DNA of 64,000 bases from CAMLQK01 sp035690865 (GTDB lineage: Bacteria > Patescibacteriota > Saccharimonadia > Saccharimonadales > UBA4665): the NCBI GenBank assembly GCA_035690865.1, contig DASSKE010000004.1, positions 1-64,000 on the forward strand, in the 5' to 3' direction. Below are positions 40,112 to 49,336 of the stretch, one piece after another; the stretch's first letter is position 1; every line of letters starts with the position of its first letter. A model generated the notes under the pieces. It made no database searches, was not told where the DNA came from, and was given only the letters and a program-made list of their open reading frames with translations. The translations under genes and the position numbers were made by a program.

Positions 40112-41815
40112 TTAACTGCCCGGCGCAACGACAATTGCTTCATCGGCCTGTAGGATAAGATGCTCCAGGTCAACGAGCGCCCCTGGTGTCCCTCTTTTGC
40201 CCCGGCTAGAAAGTACAACTCGACCGGTGTGCTGATGCGCGCCACGGATTCTTGTTGTGCGCGGCGCGGCAGACGTGTTGGCAATAGTTATCAGCTGGCT
40301 GTGTGTGGTGCGACGAGCAAAAGCCAAACACGCATCGCTATCGCTGTATAATGGCACAAAAGCACCTATGCGCAGCTCTTGCACGGAAGTGCGCATAGCA
40401 AGCAATCTTTTGTAAAGGTTGAACATAGAATAAGGGTCATTTGCCTGATCGGCTATATTAAGCGCTTCAGCGTGCGGAGATAGCGGTAGCCAAAACCTCG
40501 CCGCATCTGCCTCCGAAAAGCCTGCCGACGCGGTTGCATTCCACAGCATTGGCGTTCGGCAACCATCGCGTCCGCCCAGCGGATCTTGGCGTAAATGCTT
40601 GGGAACCACATCGTCAATAAAGCCACCCTCTTCTCCGTTGTAAATGTAGCTGTCACCAGGAAGTGTTAGCTGGACGACGGCACTGGCCCGTGCCGCTCGC
40701 TGACCGATGCGCGTAGCGATGTACGGCTTGTCGTGATTCCCCTGCACCTGGTTGGGGGATTTGTCTGCCGGAAGGTGGGCATGGTAGTCGGCTAATACAG
40801 CTGACCGGGTGCGTCCATGCCATGCCGCATCCAGGCCGCTGAAGTTAAAAACGGAGGTGTTCTTGGGCATAACAGCGTCGAGCGTTCGTAGCTCTGCCGC
40901 AGGTAAATAAGCTTCTAGGATGTGCCTCCCCCGATCGTGCGGGATAAGATCGTTGAGCTTCATGGGGAGCGAGGGCCAATGGCCGCTGCTATTCTCCCGC
41001 AAAAGCTGGTCGTAAGGATTGTCGTATGGGGCCAATGGCCGCCCTTGCTGGTCTTCTTGGTAGGCCGGGTTTGGCTTTTCGTCCCGAAAGTACGGATCTT
41101 TGCCCACATAAGGCACCGCATCCCACCTAAAGAACTGTACGCCCCGATCGTACCAGTGCGTAACGATACTCTGCACCTCGTTCCGTACAACACCATTTAA
41201 AAGATTGAGGTCAGGCTGGTGCGGGCTGAAGCTAGCCAGATAGAACTGCCCTCGCTTTGGATGAAAGTGCCAGGCCGAAAGTGGCGGCGTGTATTCGCCG
41301 GGGGCTACCTGTAACTCCCCAGTGAGCCTGCGCTCTACCTGTGATTTAGAAAACACCGACGCCCAATTGTTTGGTGGCAATGGTTTTGACGGCGTGGATC
41401 CTGGCGCTGGATCTTTCCAGATATAATAGCTGTGAAACTCTTGGTGACGCGGGTGGAGTGGATCTGATGAGGCCGCAAACCAGGCGTGTGCGTCGGAAGT
41501 ATGATTAGGAACAATATCAATCATGACTTGCATATTCCGGGAGCTAAGTGTGTTTGTCAGTGCATCAAAATCACTATCATTGCCAAATTGAGGGTCGATG
41601 CGTTTGTGGTCCGCAATATCATAACCACCATCCAGGCGAGGCGAGACAAAGAAGGGCGAAAGCCAGACAACCGAAGCTCCAAGGTCGGCAATATACGGTA
41701 CCTTGGATGCTATGCCTGCTAAGGTTCCTATTCCTTTATGTGGTGTGCCCTGCTGTTGCTGCTCGCAGAAACTCGGCACGTATATGTGATAAATATTCTC
41801 AGGCGTTTGCTTCAT
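40112..41815 (-). CDS. GH13 alpha-amylase-family glycosidase
   Basis: 567 residues from the ATG at 41815, which has GGAGGAG just upstream and overlaps the previous stop (ATGA). Beta/alpha-barrel motifs: LGASVVWLSPFFVSP, MIDIVPNHTSDAHAWF, FFRWDAVPYVGKD with nucleophile Asp232, ILEAYLP with acid/base Glu301, and QGNHDKPYIATR with the third acid (Asp362). It resembles oligo-1,6-glucosidase, sucrose-hydrolase or trehalose-synthase types; specificity cannot be read. No signal peptide, so it is cytoplasmic and would act on imported or stored glucans. Confidence 0.9.
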   Translation of the reverse strand: MKQTPENIYHIYVPSFCEQQQQGTPHKGIGTLAGIASKVPYIADLGASVVWLSPFFVSPRLDGGYDIADHKRIDPQFGNDSDFDALTNTLSSRNMQVMIDIVPNHTSDAHAWFAASSDPLHPRHQEFHSYYIWKDPAPGSTPSKPLPPNNWASVFSKSQVERRLTGELQVAPGEYTPPLSAWHFHPKRGQFYLASFSPHQPDLNLLNGVVRNEVQSIVTHWYDRGVQFFRWDAVPYVGKDPYFRDEKPNPAYQEDQQGRPLAPYDNPYDQLLRENSSGHWPSLPMKLNDLIPHDRGRHILEAYLPAAELRTLDAVMPKNTSVFNFSGLDAAWHGRTRSAVLADYHAHLPADKSPNQVQGNHDKPYIATRIGQRAARASAVVQLTLPGDSYIYNGEEGGFIDDVVPKHLRQDPLGGRDGCRTPMLWNATASAGFSEADAARFWLPLSPHAEALNIADQANDPYSMFNLYKRLLAMRTSVQELRIGAFVPLYSDSDACLAFARRTTHSQLITIANTSAAPRTTRIRGAHQHTGRVVLSSRGKRGTPGALVDLEHLILQADEAIVVAPGS

Positions 41816-42336
41816 GTCTCCTCCGGAAGTGTTTGGAGCGCAACAAAGAATTGACCGGCGGTAAAGCCGGCGTAGCTCGGGTCTATGCCGCGTGCCCACT
41901 GGCCTGCAAAGTCGGGATGCTGGCGCAGGTAGTTTGCATCGGTGCACAACAGTACTTCTGGTGACGTTATAGGAAAAGTAAGCAACGGCTCTGCAGCGGG
42001 CAGTGCTACTGAAACATTTTCCTCATGCCCCTGAAGTGAGTGATCAAGTGTGCCCCGCTGCCATTGGCCTCCCTGATGAACATACAGACCCGCGCCTCTT
42101 AAAGAGAAATCCCCGTATGTTCGCAGCATACTAAGCTGCGGTTTGGCGTCACTATATGTATACAGTGCATCGAGCCGTGCGATAATTGGGTCGCTCATGG
42201 GCATGCCCTGCTCATGCCAGGAGGTAATAAGGTGGCAGATTGGCGCTGTTCCCAGGAACATCAGCTCCTCTTCATCCTGTAAGCTAAGCATAGTGAGCGG
42301 GTGCTTCTCTGGAATTAGATGCGCTACCTCGCTCAT
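41812..42336 (-). CDS. Hypothetical protein co-translated with the GH13 enzyme
   Basis: 174 residues, soluble. It overlaps the GH13 start by four bases. The sequence has a helical first half and a strand-rich second half (GDFSLRGAGLYVHQGGQWQRGTLDH, VSVALPAAEPLLTFPIT) and ends with a GH-like PDFAGQWARGIDPSYAGF segment. No family recognised; position suggests a role with glucan metabolism. Confidence 0.65.
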   Translation of the reverse strand: MSEVAHLIPEKHPLTMLSLQDEEELMFLGTAPICHLITSWHEQGMPMSDPIIARLDALYTYSDAKPQLSMLRTYGDFSLRGAGLYVHQGGQWQRGTLDHSLQGHEENVSVALPAAEPLLTFPITSPEVLLCTDANYLRQHPDFAGQWARGIDPSYAGFTAGQFFVALQTLPEET

Positions 42337-42339
42337 GCC

Positions 42340-42471
42340 CTATAAAGAAGTTAGAACGGCTATGATACAGATAGAGAATGAAGCTCCAAGGAGTACGGCA
42401 AGTCCATAACGTTGCAAGGGACTCGCTACTGACGGGTGCATCTGATTTTGGGCCTCTTGCTCTTCATCCAT
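42340..42471 (-). CDS. 43-residue single-helix membrane protein
   Basis: A short frame: an acidic, Gln-rich N-terminus (MDEEQEAQNQMHPS) followed by a hydrophobic helix (YGLAVLLGASFSICIIAV) and a stop. Its stop lies three bases before the ATG of the next gene, which suggests operon membership and coupling. No Shine-Dalgarno; TAATCT lies eight bases before the ATG. Real coding status is likely from the clean amphipathic layout, but comparative evidence is lacking. Confidence 0.5.
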   Translation of the reverse strand: MDEEQEAQNQMHPSVASPLQRYGLAVLLGASFSICIIAVLTSL

Positions 42472-42530
42472 TTGGAGCTAGATTACCAGAGAAAAAGGTA
42501 CAAGAAAGTGATTTATATCATTGCAATAGT

Positions 42531-43823
42531 CTATGACCAGAGGAACAGATATTGTAAGAACCACACACCCAAAGCAGCAATCATGCCGGCAACAACAGGT
42601 GCAGTAGCAAGCTTTAGGTATGCTTGAAAGGTTAGATCTTTGACACTTCCCATGGCAACTACGCCTGCGGCACTCCCAAAGATAGTAAGTGAGCCGCCAG
42701 TGCCAGCCATAATGCCAATAAGCACCCAAATGTGAGGATCATGAATGGGAAAAACGTGCATAGCAATTGCCACGAGTGCAGAGTTGTCTACAAATGCCGA
42801 GGCCATGCCGAGCAATGAGCTAAGGGTAATAAGCCAGCTATCAGTTGGATGTGCGCCAACAGCTGTTTGCGACAAATATGCAAGAACACCCAGCGAGCTC
42901 AATGCCCCCACTCCAAGGAGAATGCCCATAAGATACATAATAGAAGAAAGGTCAACGCTCTGCACAATCTTATCAATGTTTGCGGTGAGATGTGACTTGT
43001 GCGGGCGTTTGCTGTGAACACGGACAAGCTCAATAACTGCCCAGGTTATACCCAATCCAAACAAACGAGCGGTGTATGGCTGTACCTCTATAAGGTTAGC
43101 GATAAGTGGCAGTACAAAGGCGCCAAGAGCTGATCCAATAACCAGCTTTTCGCTACGGGAAAGTTCAATCTTCTCTTCTTCTTCGGTTTGAGCAGCGGTG
43201 GTTGAACTGTCGAGCTTGCGGTATAGCCAAAAGCCAGAAACACTAATTAACGCGAGTGTCGGCAAGAATGAACCGCTAATCATTTGAGTAGCACTTAGTT
43301 TTCCACCAAGCCACAAAAGAAGCGAGGTTACGTCGCCAATTGGTGACCAGGCGCCGCCGGCGTTGGCAGCTACCACAATGCCAGAGGCAACGAGCAGCAA
43401 GTTCTTGCCACTAAAAAAGCGCCGGGCAATTTGAATAAAACAAATAGTTAAGCTGATATTATCAAGAACTCCCGACAATATAAAACAAAGAGCCATAAAG
43501 AGTACAAACTGTCCCTTTTCGCCCAGGCGGAGTTTAATAAGCAGCATTCGCACGTAGTCAAAGAAGCGGTAATGCGCCATGATTTCTATAAGCGCCATCG
43601 AGGCGAGTGAGAACGAAATGATGCTAAAGATATTTATCGCGGTTTCGTTGGTGATCGCCGTAAATGCTGGGGTGCCCCGACCCGCAAGCGCAGCAAGCAT
43701 CCACAAGCTGCCGCCCATCAGCAGTGCGATTGCTGATTTATGTGTGTTAAATTTTTGCTCCATTGCAATAAGGGCGTAGCCAAACACAAAAAGGCCAGCC
43801 CCAATCCAGGCTAAATTACTCAT
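42531..43823 (-). CDS. NhaD-type sodium/proton antiporter (ion transporter superfamily)
   Basis: 430 residues from the ATG at 43823 (the frame is open further upstream). About 11-12 helices. Conserved segments: INIFSIISFSLASMALIEIMAHYRFFDYV, LSGVLDNISLTICFIQIARRFF, VVAANAGGAWSPIGDVTSLLLW, LLGMASAFVDNSALVAIAM and AGTGGSLTIFGSAAGVVAMG. The paired DN and GGAWSPIGD motifs are those of NhaD. It should exchange sodium for protons and support pH and salt homeostasis together with the ATP synthase. Confidence 0.88.
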   Translation of the reverse strand: MSNLAWIGAGLFVFGYALIAMEQKFNTHKSAIALLMGGSLWMLAALAGRGTPAFTAITNETAINIFSIISFSLASMALIEIMAHYRFFDYVRMLLIKLRLGEKGQFVLFMALCFILSGVLDNISLTICFIQIARRFFSGKNLLLVASGIVVAANAGGAWSPIGDVTSLLLWLGGKLSATQMISGSFLPTLALISVSGFWLYRKLDSSTTAAQTEEEEKIELSRSEKLVIGSALGAFVLPLIANLIEVQPYTARLFGLGITWAVIELVRVHSKRPHKSHLTANIDKIVQSVDLSSIMYLMGILLGVGALSSLGVLAYLSQTAVGAHPTDSWLITLSSLLGMASAFVDNSALVAIAMHVFPIHDPHIWVLIGIMAGTGGSLTIFGSAAGVVAMGSVKDLTFQAYLKLATAPVVAGMIAALGVWFLQYLFLWS

Positions 43824-43890
43824 ATTTTCTAGAGACCCATTACGATATACACATAACATACACCTACTAGGCCATGATTGCAAGCAAAAT

Positions 43891-44673
43891 TCAACGATCT
43901 GCCGGTCTACTTCTTGGAGGAAGCGGAATCAGGAGACTGGTTTGATGCTTGTAAGCCTGATATTTAGGGTCGTGTCCCCAGCGTTTGTCGGCTGACTTCT
44001 CTAACACCGGTACACCGCTTACAAAGAGCAGCAGAATAGTAATAAAGAGCGGGCTGGTTAGCCCGACGAGTCGTTCAATTGGACTCATAACGGTAAACGC
44101 AAAAAGATAGAGTCCCACCCAAACGAGGATTTCTCCAAAGTAATTTGGATGACGAGAATAACGCCACAGCCCGCTACTAATCCACTGCCCTTTGTTAAGA
44201 GGATCTTGATTAAAAGCGAATTTTTGGCCGTCGGCAGCTGACTCAATAAGGAGACCGGCGAGCCAAATGGCGCACCCGCTTAGGGCAAGTATTGCTATTT
44301 GTCCGCCCTGCTCCATGGCCAAGCCAACGGGGAGCATAAGAATCCATGCGGTGCAGGCCTGGCCCAGCCAGAATGTCCCGAATCTTCGTGCATCGTTACG
44401 GATGCCATCAAACCGCGCGTCTTTGCCGTTGCGTATAATTCTAAACAGCAAGAATCCGCCAATTCGTACTGCCCACGCAGTAACCATCCCTAAGGCTAGC
44501 GTCCGGTAGGCGCTCGGCGCACTTTGTGCAAAGTAAACAATTGCCACGGCGATAAAGCTCAGAGCATATGATATATCCGTTAACTTGTCGGATCTGTACC
44601 AAAACGCCAAGGCAAACAATATGCCGTTAAGGGCAAGCGAAGCAACGAGCGACCAAACCAATGCGTCAATCAT
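43891..44673 (-). CDS. DUF1295 / steroid-5-alpha-reductase-like membrane protein
   Basis: 260 residues with about six helices. GRWGLGL-type and C-terminal signatures: WISSGLWRYSRHPNYFGEILVWVGLYLF, then EKSADKRWGHDPKYQAYKHQTSLLIPLPP. This is the DUF1295 branch of the isoprenylcysteine methyltransferase/5-alpha-reductase superfamily, whose bacterial substrates are mostly unknown. TATACT lies six bases before the ATG and there is no Shine-Dalgarno. Confidence 0.9.
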   Translation of the reverse strand: MIDALVWSLVASLALNGILFALAFWYRSDKLTDISYALSFIAVAIVYFAQSAPSAYRTLALGMVTAWAVRIGGFLLFRIIRNGKDARFDGIRNDARRFGTFWLGQACTAWILMLPVGLAMEQGGQIAILALSGCAIWLAGLLIESAADGQKFAFNQDPLNKGQWISSGLWRYSRHPNYFGEILVWVGLYLFAFTVMSPIERLVGLTSPLFITILLLFVSGVPVLEKSADKRWGHDPKYQAYKHQTSLLIPLPPRSRPADR

Positions 44674-44733
44674 ATATCCAGTATAGCACTTATATGAGGC
44701 AGCCTACTGACCCTTGCTCGGTATGCCGCAGGG

Positions 44734-45201
44734 CTAAAAGTCGGCGATAATGAGCTTTTTCATGTTCATCATGCGCGCAAAAGCACCAGGCTTTTGCATA
44801 AGTTCGTCCATATTCTGGGGAACTACCTGCCAGCTGAGGCCAAATTTGTCTTTACACCAACCGCACTGCTCCGATGCTGGCACGCTCGAAAGCTTTTCCC
44901 AAAAATAGTCAATCTCGGCTTGATCCTTGCAACTTATAATAAACGAAATAGCTTCGCTGAAGCTAAATTCTGGCCCGGCATTAATGGCCGTAAAACGCAT
45001 GCCTGCTAGCTCAAAGTCAATGGTCAATACTTTACCGGCTAAGCTCTGCTGAAAATCAGCCAGCCCTTCTTCGGCTGTTTTTGGATAATACGCAGTGTTA
45101 ATAATTTTGCTGTCCTCAAAAACAGAAAGGTAGTAATCTACTGCCTCCTGAGCGTTGCCGTTAAACCATAAGCTTGGTGTAATCTTTTGCAGTTGTGCCA
45201 T
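44734..45201 (-). CDS. VOC-superfamily protein, PhnB/3-dmu-9_3-mt type
   Basis: 155 residues. ITPSLWFNGNAQEAVDYYLSVFEDSKI at the start, GKVLTIDFELAGMRFTAINAGPEFSFSEAISFIISC in the middle and DKFGLSWQVVP near the end match the PhnB-like glyoxalase-fold family. Members bind small ligands; most have no known reaction. AAGGGG precedes the ATG. Confidence 0.9.
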   Translation of the reverse strand: MAQLQKITPSLWFNGNAQEAVDYYLSVFEDSKIINTAYYPKTAEEGLADFQQSLAGKVLTIDFELAGMRFTAINAGPEFSFSEAISFIISCKDQAEIDYFWEKLSSVPASEQCGWCKDKFGLSWQVVPQNMDELMQKPGAFARMMNMKKLIIADF

Positions 45202-45266
45202 ATCAGTCCCCTTTTTATCTCTTTATTGTAGCAACTTTAGACGTCAGCGTTATGCAGATGTAAACG

Positions 45267-45671
45267 CTATGTTTCGGCTGAACGTAAAAGCTCGTATTCT
45301 TTGAGCCAACTTTGCACTTGTAAGGATGGCTTATCAGCTATTTGACCGCGGTAAAAACTGATGCCGCGCATAACTAGGGCCGGTATTGCTGCAGTTAATG
45401 CCTCCGACCTGGCCGTGGCTGCCTGCTCCTGTAAAGCTTCAACTTGCGCCTGTATGGCTTGTTCGTCCTTTTCTTGCAATCCTAACAGAATGCCGGAGCT
45501 TAAGCAGGTGGCTAGCACGTTGGTGAGCGCAACTTGTGCTTCTTCGCCTAGGCCTTCGCTGCGGGGCATACCATGGCTTAATACATTGGCGAGTTTGCTG
45601 CCGATAAAAATGTAGGGCTGAAATGCTTCCGGCATCGTAGGATCGTGCTCGCACCCTATGTGTTCTGACAT
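45267..45671 (-). CDS. Small hypothetical helical protein
   Basis: 134 residues, soluble, alanine-rich helices with a probable coiled coil (about 67-92, QEKDEQAIQAQVEALQEQAATA). No family recognised. TGAGGA lies before the ATG and TATATA further upstream, so this gene has a normal leader. Confidence 0.6.
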   Translation of the reverse strand: MSEHIGCEHDPTMPEAFQPYIFIGSKLANVLSHGMPRSEGLGEEAQVALTNVLATCLSSGILLGLQEKDEQAIQAQVEALQEQAATARSEALTAAIPALVMRGISFYRGQIADKPSLQVQSWLKEYELLRSAET

Positions 45672-45766
45672 ACTCTATCCTCACTTATATACTGCAATCA
45701 TTGTAACAGCGCTGATATTTATTCCCCATGCTAGAATAAAGACATATAGGTAAACCTGGAGCAGAT

Positions 45767-46567
45767 ATGAAAGTCACGGGTAAAGTACTAGTTGTTACGG
45801 GTGCGGGCGGAGGTATAGGCAGTGAGGTGGCGCAGGCCTTATTGGAGCGAGGAGCCGAAGTTGCCGCCGTGGATTTAAGAGAAGAGGGTCTGCACTCTCT
45901 GCGTAAAAAAGTGGGCACGCTTGCCGAGCATCTTACTGTGCACACCTGTAATATTGCCGACCAGACGGCGGTAGCTGCATTGCCGCACGCCGTTATTGAT
46001 GCGCATGGCCAGGTTGATGGGGTTATTAACTGTGCGGGGATAATCCAGCCGTTCGTAAGAGTCAATGATATTGCATATGAAGCTATTGAGCGGGTCATGA
46101 AGGTTAACTTTTACGGCACACTCTACATGACCAAGGCCTTTCTGCCCCATCTTTTAAAACGGCCCGAAGCATACATTGCTAACTTCTCGAGTATGGGCGG
46201 CTTTTTGCCCGTTCCGGGCCAGAGTATATATGGCGCCTCCAAAGCAGCGGTAAAATTATTTACCGAGGGACTCTACGCCGAACTATTGGATACTGACGTA
46301 CACGTGAGCGTCGTATATCCTGGCGCAACCAACACCAACATTGCCAAGAACTCTGGCGTTGCCGTACCGGCACAAGCTGCTAAAAGCAAAACCATGCCTA
46401 TGCTTTCTGCCAAGGAAGCGGCAGATATTGTGGTGCGTGGTATAGAGGCTAATACGCCGCAGATCTTTACCGGTAAAGACTCGGTGAGTATGAACCGGCT
46501 TTATCGGCTGAACCCTGTCTTTGCTACCAAGTTCATCGCCAAAAAGATGCGATCGCTTTTACAGTAA
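45767..46567 (+). CDS. Short-chain dehydrogenase/reductase
   Basis: 266 residues. TGAGGGIG cofactor motif (about 11-18), DL after the second strand (NAD preference likely), NCAG, the catalytic Ser in ANFSSMGG, and YGASK as YxxxK. The C-terminus extends beyond the minimal fold with basic helices (FIAKKMRSLLQ), as in membrane-associated SDRs. Substrate unknown. GGAGCAG precedes the ATG. Confidence 0.92.
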   Translation: MKVTGKVLVVTGAGGGIGSEVAQALLERGAEVAAVDLREEGLHSLRKKVGTLAEHLTVHTCNIADQTAVAALPHAVIDAHGQVDGVINCAGIIQPFVRVNDIAYEAIERVMKVNFYGTLYMTKAFLPHLLKRPEAYIANFSSMGGFLPVPGQSIYGASKAAVKLFTEGLYAELLDTDVHVSVVYPGATNTNIAKNSGVAVPAQAAKSKTMPMLSAKEAADIVVRGIEANTPQIFTGKDSVSMNRLYRLNPVFATKFIAKKMRSLLQ

Positions 46568-46572
46568 GTGGT

Positions 46573-47103
46573 TTACGCCGGATCCAGGAGTGCGCCATTT
46601 TTAGAAACGGCTGGTTCAGTGCAGACATTGCGGTTAAAACAGCATGGCCGACGCTCGCCAGACCGGAGTTTAGACAACGCTACTTCAACGCGGTGCGCCT
46701 TGGTTCCCTCGCTATTAGTAGCGCGCATCCAGCGGAGCCAGTCCCAATGTGCGAGCGCAGTTGCCTTATCCCAGGTGGCGCGAGCTTGCTCGTCGCTATC
46801 AAGAGCCTTAGCCAGGATTTCGGGAATCTTTGGCTCGGGCCACTCTTTAACCGGTTCGAGTGTGAAGGTAACGGTGTCACCGGCATTGGCATGTATCGCT
46901 TCTGCGAGCTTTTTATCTACGCGCAACCAATGACTTCCCTTGCCATCTGGTTCAAGAGGACTTTGAAAGGTGTGGCCATTAATGGTCAGCTCACCCATTG
47001 CCTGACCGCGTGATGGAAGCATGGCGCTGGCGTCTTGCGGAAGGCGTAAGATGGTCCATTCGCCAATTGTATACAGAGTAGTCGAAAATTGTGGGTGGGT
47101 CAT
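46573..47103 (-). CDS. DUF1905/YdeI-like protein
   Basis: 176 residues. The N-terminal barrel (FSTTLYTIGEWTILRLPQDASAML, GELTINGHTFQSPLEPDGKGSHWLRVDKKLAEAI, GDTVTFTLEP) is DUF1905, and the C-terminal helices (PEILAKALDSDEQARATWDKATALAHWDWLRWMRA, CCFNRN) match the YdeI/bacteriocin-protection-like extension usual in this two-domain family. TATAGT overlaps the upstream stop codon and lies six bases before the ATG. Confidence 0.8.
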   Translation of the reverse strand: MTHPQFSTTLYTIGEWTILRLPQDASAMLPSRGQAMGELTINGHTFQSPLEPDGKGSHWLRVDKKLAEAIHANAGDTVTFTLEPVKEWPEPKIPEILAKALDSDEQARATWDKATALAHWDWLRWMRATNSEGTKAHRVEVALSKLRSGERRPCCFNRNVCTEPAVSKNGALLDPA

Positions 47104-47110
47104 ATTTTAA

Positions 47111-47602
47111 CTATACACTACCATTGGTGGCGGTAACTGTTTTTTGGCTTTGAGCCTCTTGGTCTTGGGCGCGTAATGCGAACATGGTTAGCACTTGTGC
47201 AAGATAATTAATGCCCGGCCGCTGTAATATAAAGAACGCTTCGTCGCCAGGCACCTCAACCGAGAGCCATGGTCCGTCGGTTTCGGTAAGCTTAAGGCTT
47301 TCTACTGGCCTGCTGAGGGCGGGCTGTCGGATCTCGCTCTCATCGGTCCACTCTACGGTAAAGGGCTGGTGATCGGTACGCGAAACTTCAAGCGCGTGCT
47401 GGCCGCCTTCATCACTGATATTGACATGCAGATCACAGCGAGCTGCAGCACTACACTCATCCGGCTCTAGGCCCACTTGCAGTGCACTCCCCGATTGTTG
47501 GTTCTCAAAAAAAGGTACGTTGTGTAGCGTAACCTCCCCTGAGTGCAAACTTCTAAACTCATCGGGGGTGGGTAAAAGAGGTACCGCTTCTAATGTAGTC
47601 AT
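47111..47602 (-). CDS. Hypothetical protein
   Basis: 163 residues, acidic, soluble, mostly strands, no recognised family. The ATG is preceded by about 120 nt of leader from a well-formed promoter at 47727-47754; an AAGGAG lies 16 bases upstream of the ATG inside a possible CTGCC/GGCAG hairpin. Function unknown. Confidence 0.6.
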   Translation of the reverse strand: MTTLEAVPLLPTPDEFRSLHSGEVTLHNVPFFENQQSGSALQVGLEPDECSAAARCDLHVNISDEGGQHALEVSRTDHQPFTVEWTDESEIRQPALSRPVESLKLTETDGPWLSVEVPGDEAFFILQRPGINYLAQVLTMFALRAQDQEAQSQKTVTATNGSV

Positions 47603-47726
47603 GGCTAATAACTGCCTGCTCCTTCCCGGCAGGATATTTTAATATATAGGGTGAGTGCATGGAGACGTCTTGCGAGACGAAGCTAAGGCGTTTTTATGTG
47701 CGGAAAACGCTCGCCCATTAACACCT

Positions 47727-47754
47727 ATTATACAAGAAATACTCTATCCTGCAA
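47727..47754 (-). promoter_or_regulatory. Promoter with long leader for the 47602 gene
   Basis: On the minus strand: TTGCAG (47754-47749), 16 bases, TATAAT (47732-47727). The leader of about 120 nt contains two small hairpins (CGTCT-AGACG and CTGCC-GGCAG), the second surrounding an AAGGAG. Confidence 0.5.
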
Positions 47755-47779
47755 TAGGCTATGCACAGGCGGTTTTGGA

Positions 47780-48565
47780 TTACTTTTGCCCAGGCAAAAA
47801 GGGATTTGCCCGACGGTTCTTGTATGCATGTATGGCAACTGCCACCAGGAGTACGCCGCTCACTACAAAAGCAGTTGTCGCTACGACGGCACTCCCTTTG
47901 AGCTGCGTTTGACGGACACCTACGGCGGCGATCCCCCAAATACTGGCCAGTAAAAGCTCGCGAACGTTGCGGCTAACCAACAACGCTAGCAAGCCAAACA
48001 TCAGCCCCACCAGAACCCAACAGGCTAAGAACGGCGACAAAACGACGCCATGCGAGGTCATCCAACTTGCAATATTTACCACGGCGGCAACGGTTACCCA
48101 GCCGGTGTACAGCATAAGCGGCCACCAGACGCATACAATTACTTTAATAGGAGCATCGTATACGGCTATGCGCAGACGACCAAGTAATGTATAGAGTGAC
48201 GCAACCAATAAAAGCAATACAATCACCGACAAGCCAATCCATTCCTTAACGAATATGTACGTCCAGATGCCGTTGCAAATGCTGGCAACAGCAAACCAAA
48301 ACCCGGTTTTTAGCGGCAGTTCATTCGTTTTGTTGGGCTTTAGAATGTCCCTGGCTTGATATATCACAAACAGTATAAGCAAGCTATATATAACTGACCA
48401 GATGCCAAACGCATAGTCGGCTGGTGTGAGGAGCGAAGCGTATTTGTCAGATAGTGCGTTAATGGATGGAACGTCAACCCTCTGCGTAGCGACGACAAAG
48501 TTAGCCACTAAGGCAAATGCTAGTGTTGCAATAGAACTTAGCTGCCAGAATCGCTTGGTAATCAT
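47780..48565 (-). CDS. TspO/MBR-like tryptophan-rich membrane protein, long type
   Basis: 261 residues with about seven helices. LTPADYAFGIWSVIYSLLILFVIYQA matches the TspO-related PxxYAFxIWxxIY signature; tryptophans are frequent. TspO proteins bind tetrapyrroles and modulate stress responses; the long form has an unknown role. A perfect TATAAT lies seven bases before the ATG, and the intergenic region is shared with the divergent gene. Confidence 0.7.
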   Translation of the reverse strand: MITKRFWQLSSIATLAFALVANFVVATQRVDVPSINALSDKYASLLTPADYAFGIWSVIYSLLILFVIYQARDILKPNKTNELPLKTGFWFAVASICNGIWTYIFVKEWIGLSVIVLLLLVASLYTLLGRLRIAVYDAPIKVIVCVWWPLMLYTGWVTVAAVVNIASWMTSHGVVLSPFLACWVLVGLMFGLLALLVSRNVRELLLASIWGIAAVGVRQTQLKGSAVVATTAFVVSGVLLVAVAIHAYKNRRANPFLPGQK

Positions 48566-48572
48566 AAGAATA

Positions 48573-48578
48573 ATTATA
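48573..48578 (-). promoter_or_regulatory. -10 TATAAT of the TspO-like gene
   Basis: Perfect TATAAT on the minus strand with seven bases to the ATG at 48565. The symmetrical ATAATTATAT may also serve the divergent gene. Confidence 0.5.
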
Positions 48579-48645
48579 TAGGATTATGGAGTTAGTTGTA
48601 ATAGGCACCTGCACGCTGTATTGTAGAGGTTTAGGAGGTTGGCAT

Positions 48646-49332
48646 ATGCCTTTTTATGAGACGAGTCGCCCGCCGGCTGCCGAGCTGCTGGACTTTCCGG
48701 TCAGCGGCGATGCGGCATGGAGCGCGCCGATTCCCCCGCTCGGATTATTCAAAAACGAAATCCGGTTTTGGACAGATAGGCGCAATCAGGCTGACCAAGG
48801 TGGTGGGCCTGCTGCCCGACGCTTTGCCGAAGAGGCACTTGGCGGACTACGTAGGGTGGCCAGGTGGCGAGGTACTGCCGAACTGTTGGTGCGTAAGCAG
48901 GTCGAAGATAGCGGCGCAATAAGAGACTGGCTTGAAAGCTGCCTTTTGGTGGTGTCGCACTCACGAATGATGCGTGAGCTAGATGTAGAGATGTCAAAGA
49001 ATAATACTGAATCTCGGGCAATGCAGCTAGCCTTTAAGCCGGGGTCTGCTTTTGCCGTTGACTTTTCAGAATATGAACCGCAAAAAAGCGGCCTGCACGT
49101 AAAGTCCGAATCCATGGAATATTGGCTTCAGGCAGCACCGCCCGAAGCGGGCCAGACGCGCTATTACGAAGGCCAAGCGTTGTATCTGTTTGGCGGCGCA
49201 CCTGCTAGCCCTACAGACAGCTTTACGCATAAGTTTCAGGAGTTTTACGGCCAGCCTTTTCAACCGGATGACTATGTTACCCTCTTGCCCCGCATAAAAG
49301 CAGATTTTTGGCGAACGGGTACCGTAGCCTAA
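48646..49332 (+). CDS. Hypothetical protein
   Basis: 228 residues from the ATG at 48646, selected because AGGAGG lies eight bases upstream; the frame is open to 48586. Soluble, mixed alpha/beta, with Arg/Trp-rich helices (ARRFAEEALGGLRRVARW, IRDWLESCLLVVSHSRMMRELDVEM) and no recognised motif. It converges on the ATP-grasp gene with four bases between stops. Confidence 0.6.
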   Translation: MPFYETSRPPAAELLDFPVSGDAAWSAPIPPLGLFKNEIRFWTDRRNQADQGGGPAARRFAEEALGGLRRVARWRGTAELLVRKQVEDSGAIRDWLESCLLVVSHSRMMRELDVEMSKNNTESRAMQLAFKPGSAFAVDFSEYEPQKSGLHVKSESMEYWLQAAPPEAGQTRYYEGQALYLFGGAPASPTDSFTHKFQEFYGQPFQPDDYVTLLPRIKADFWRTGTVA

Positions 49333-49336
49333 ATAA

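Noticed and set aside
46568..47103. Plus-strand frames opposite the DUF1905 gene
   Set aside because: No ribosome site or family match; the minus-strand gene has clear domain sequence.
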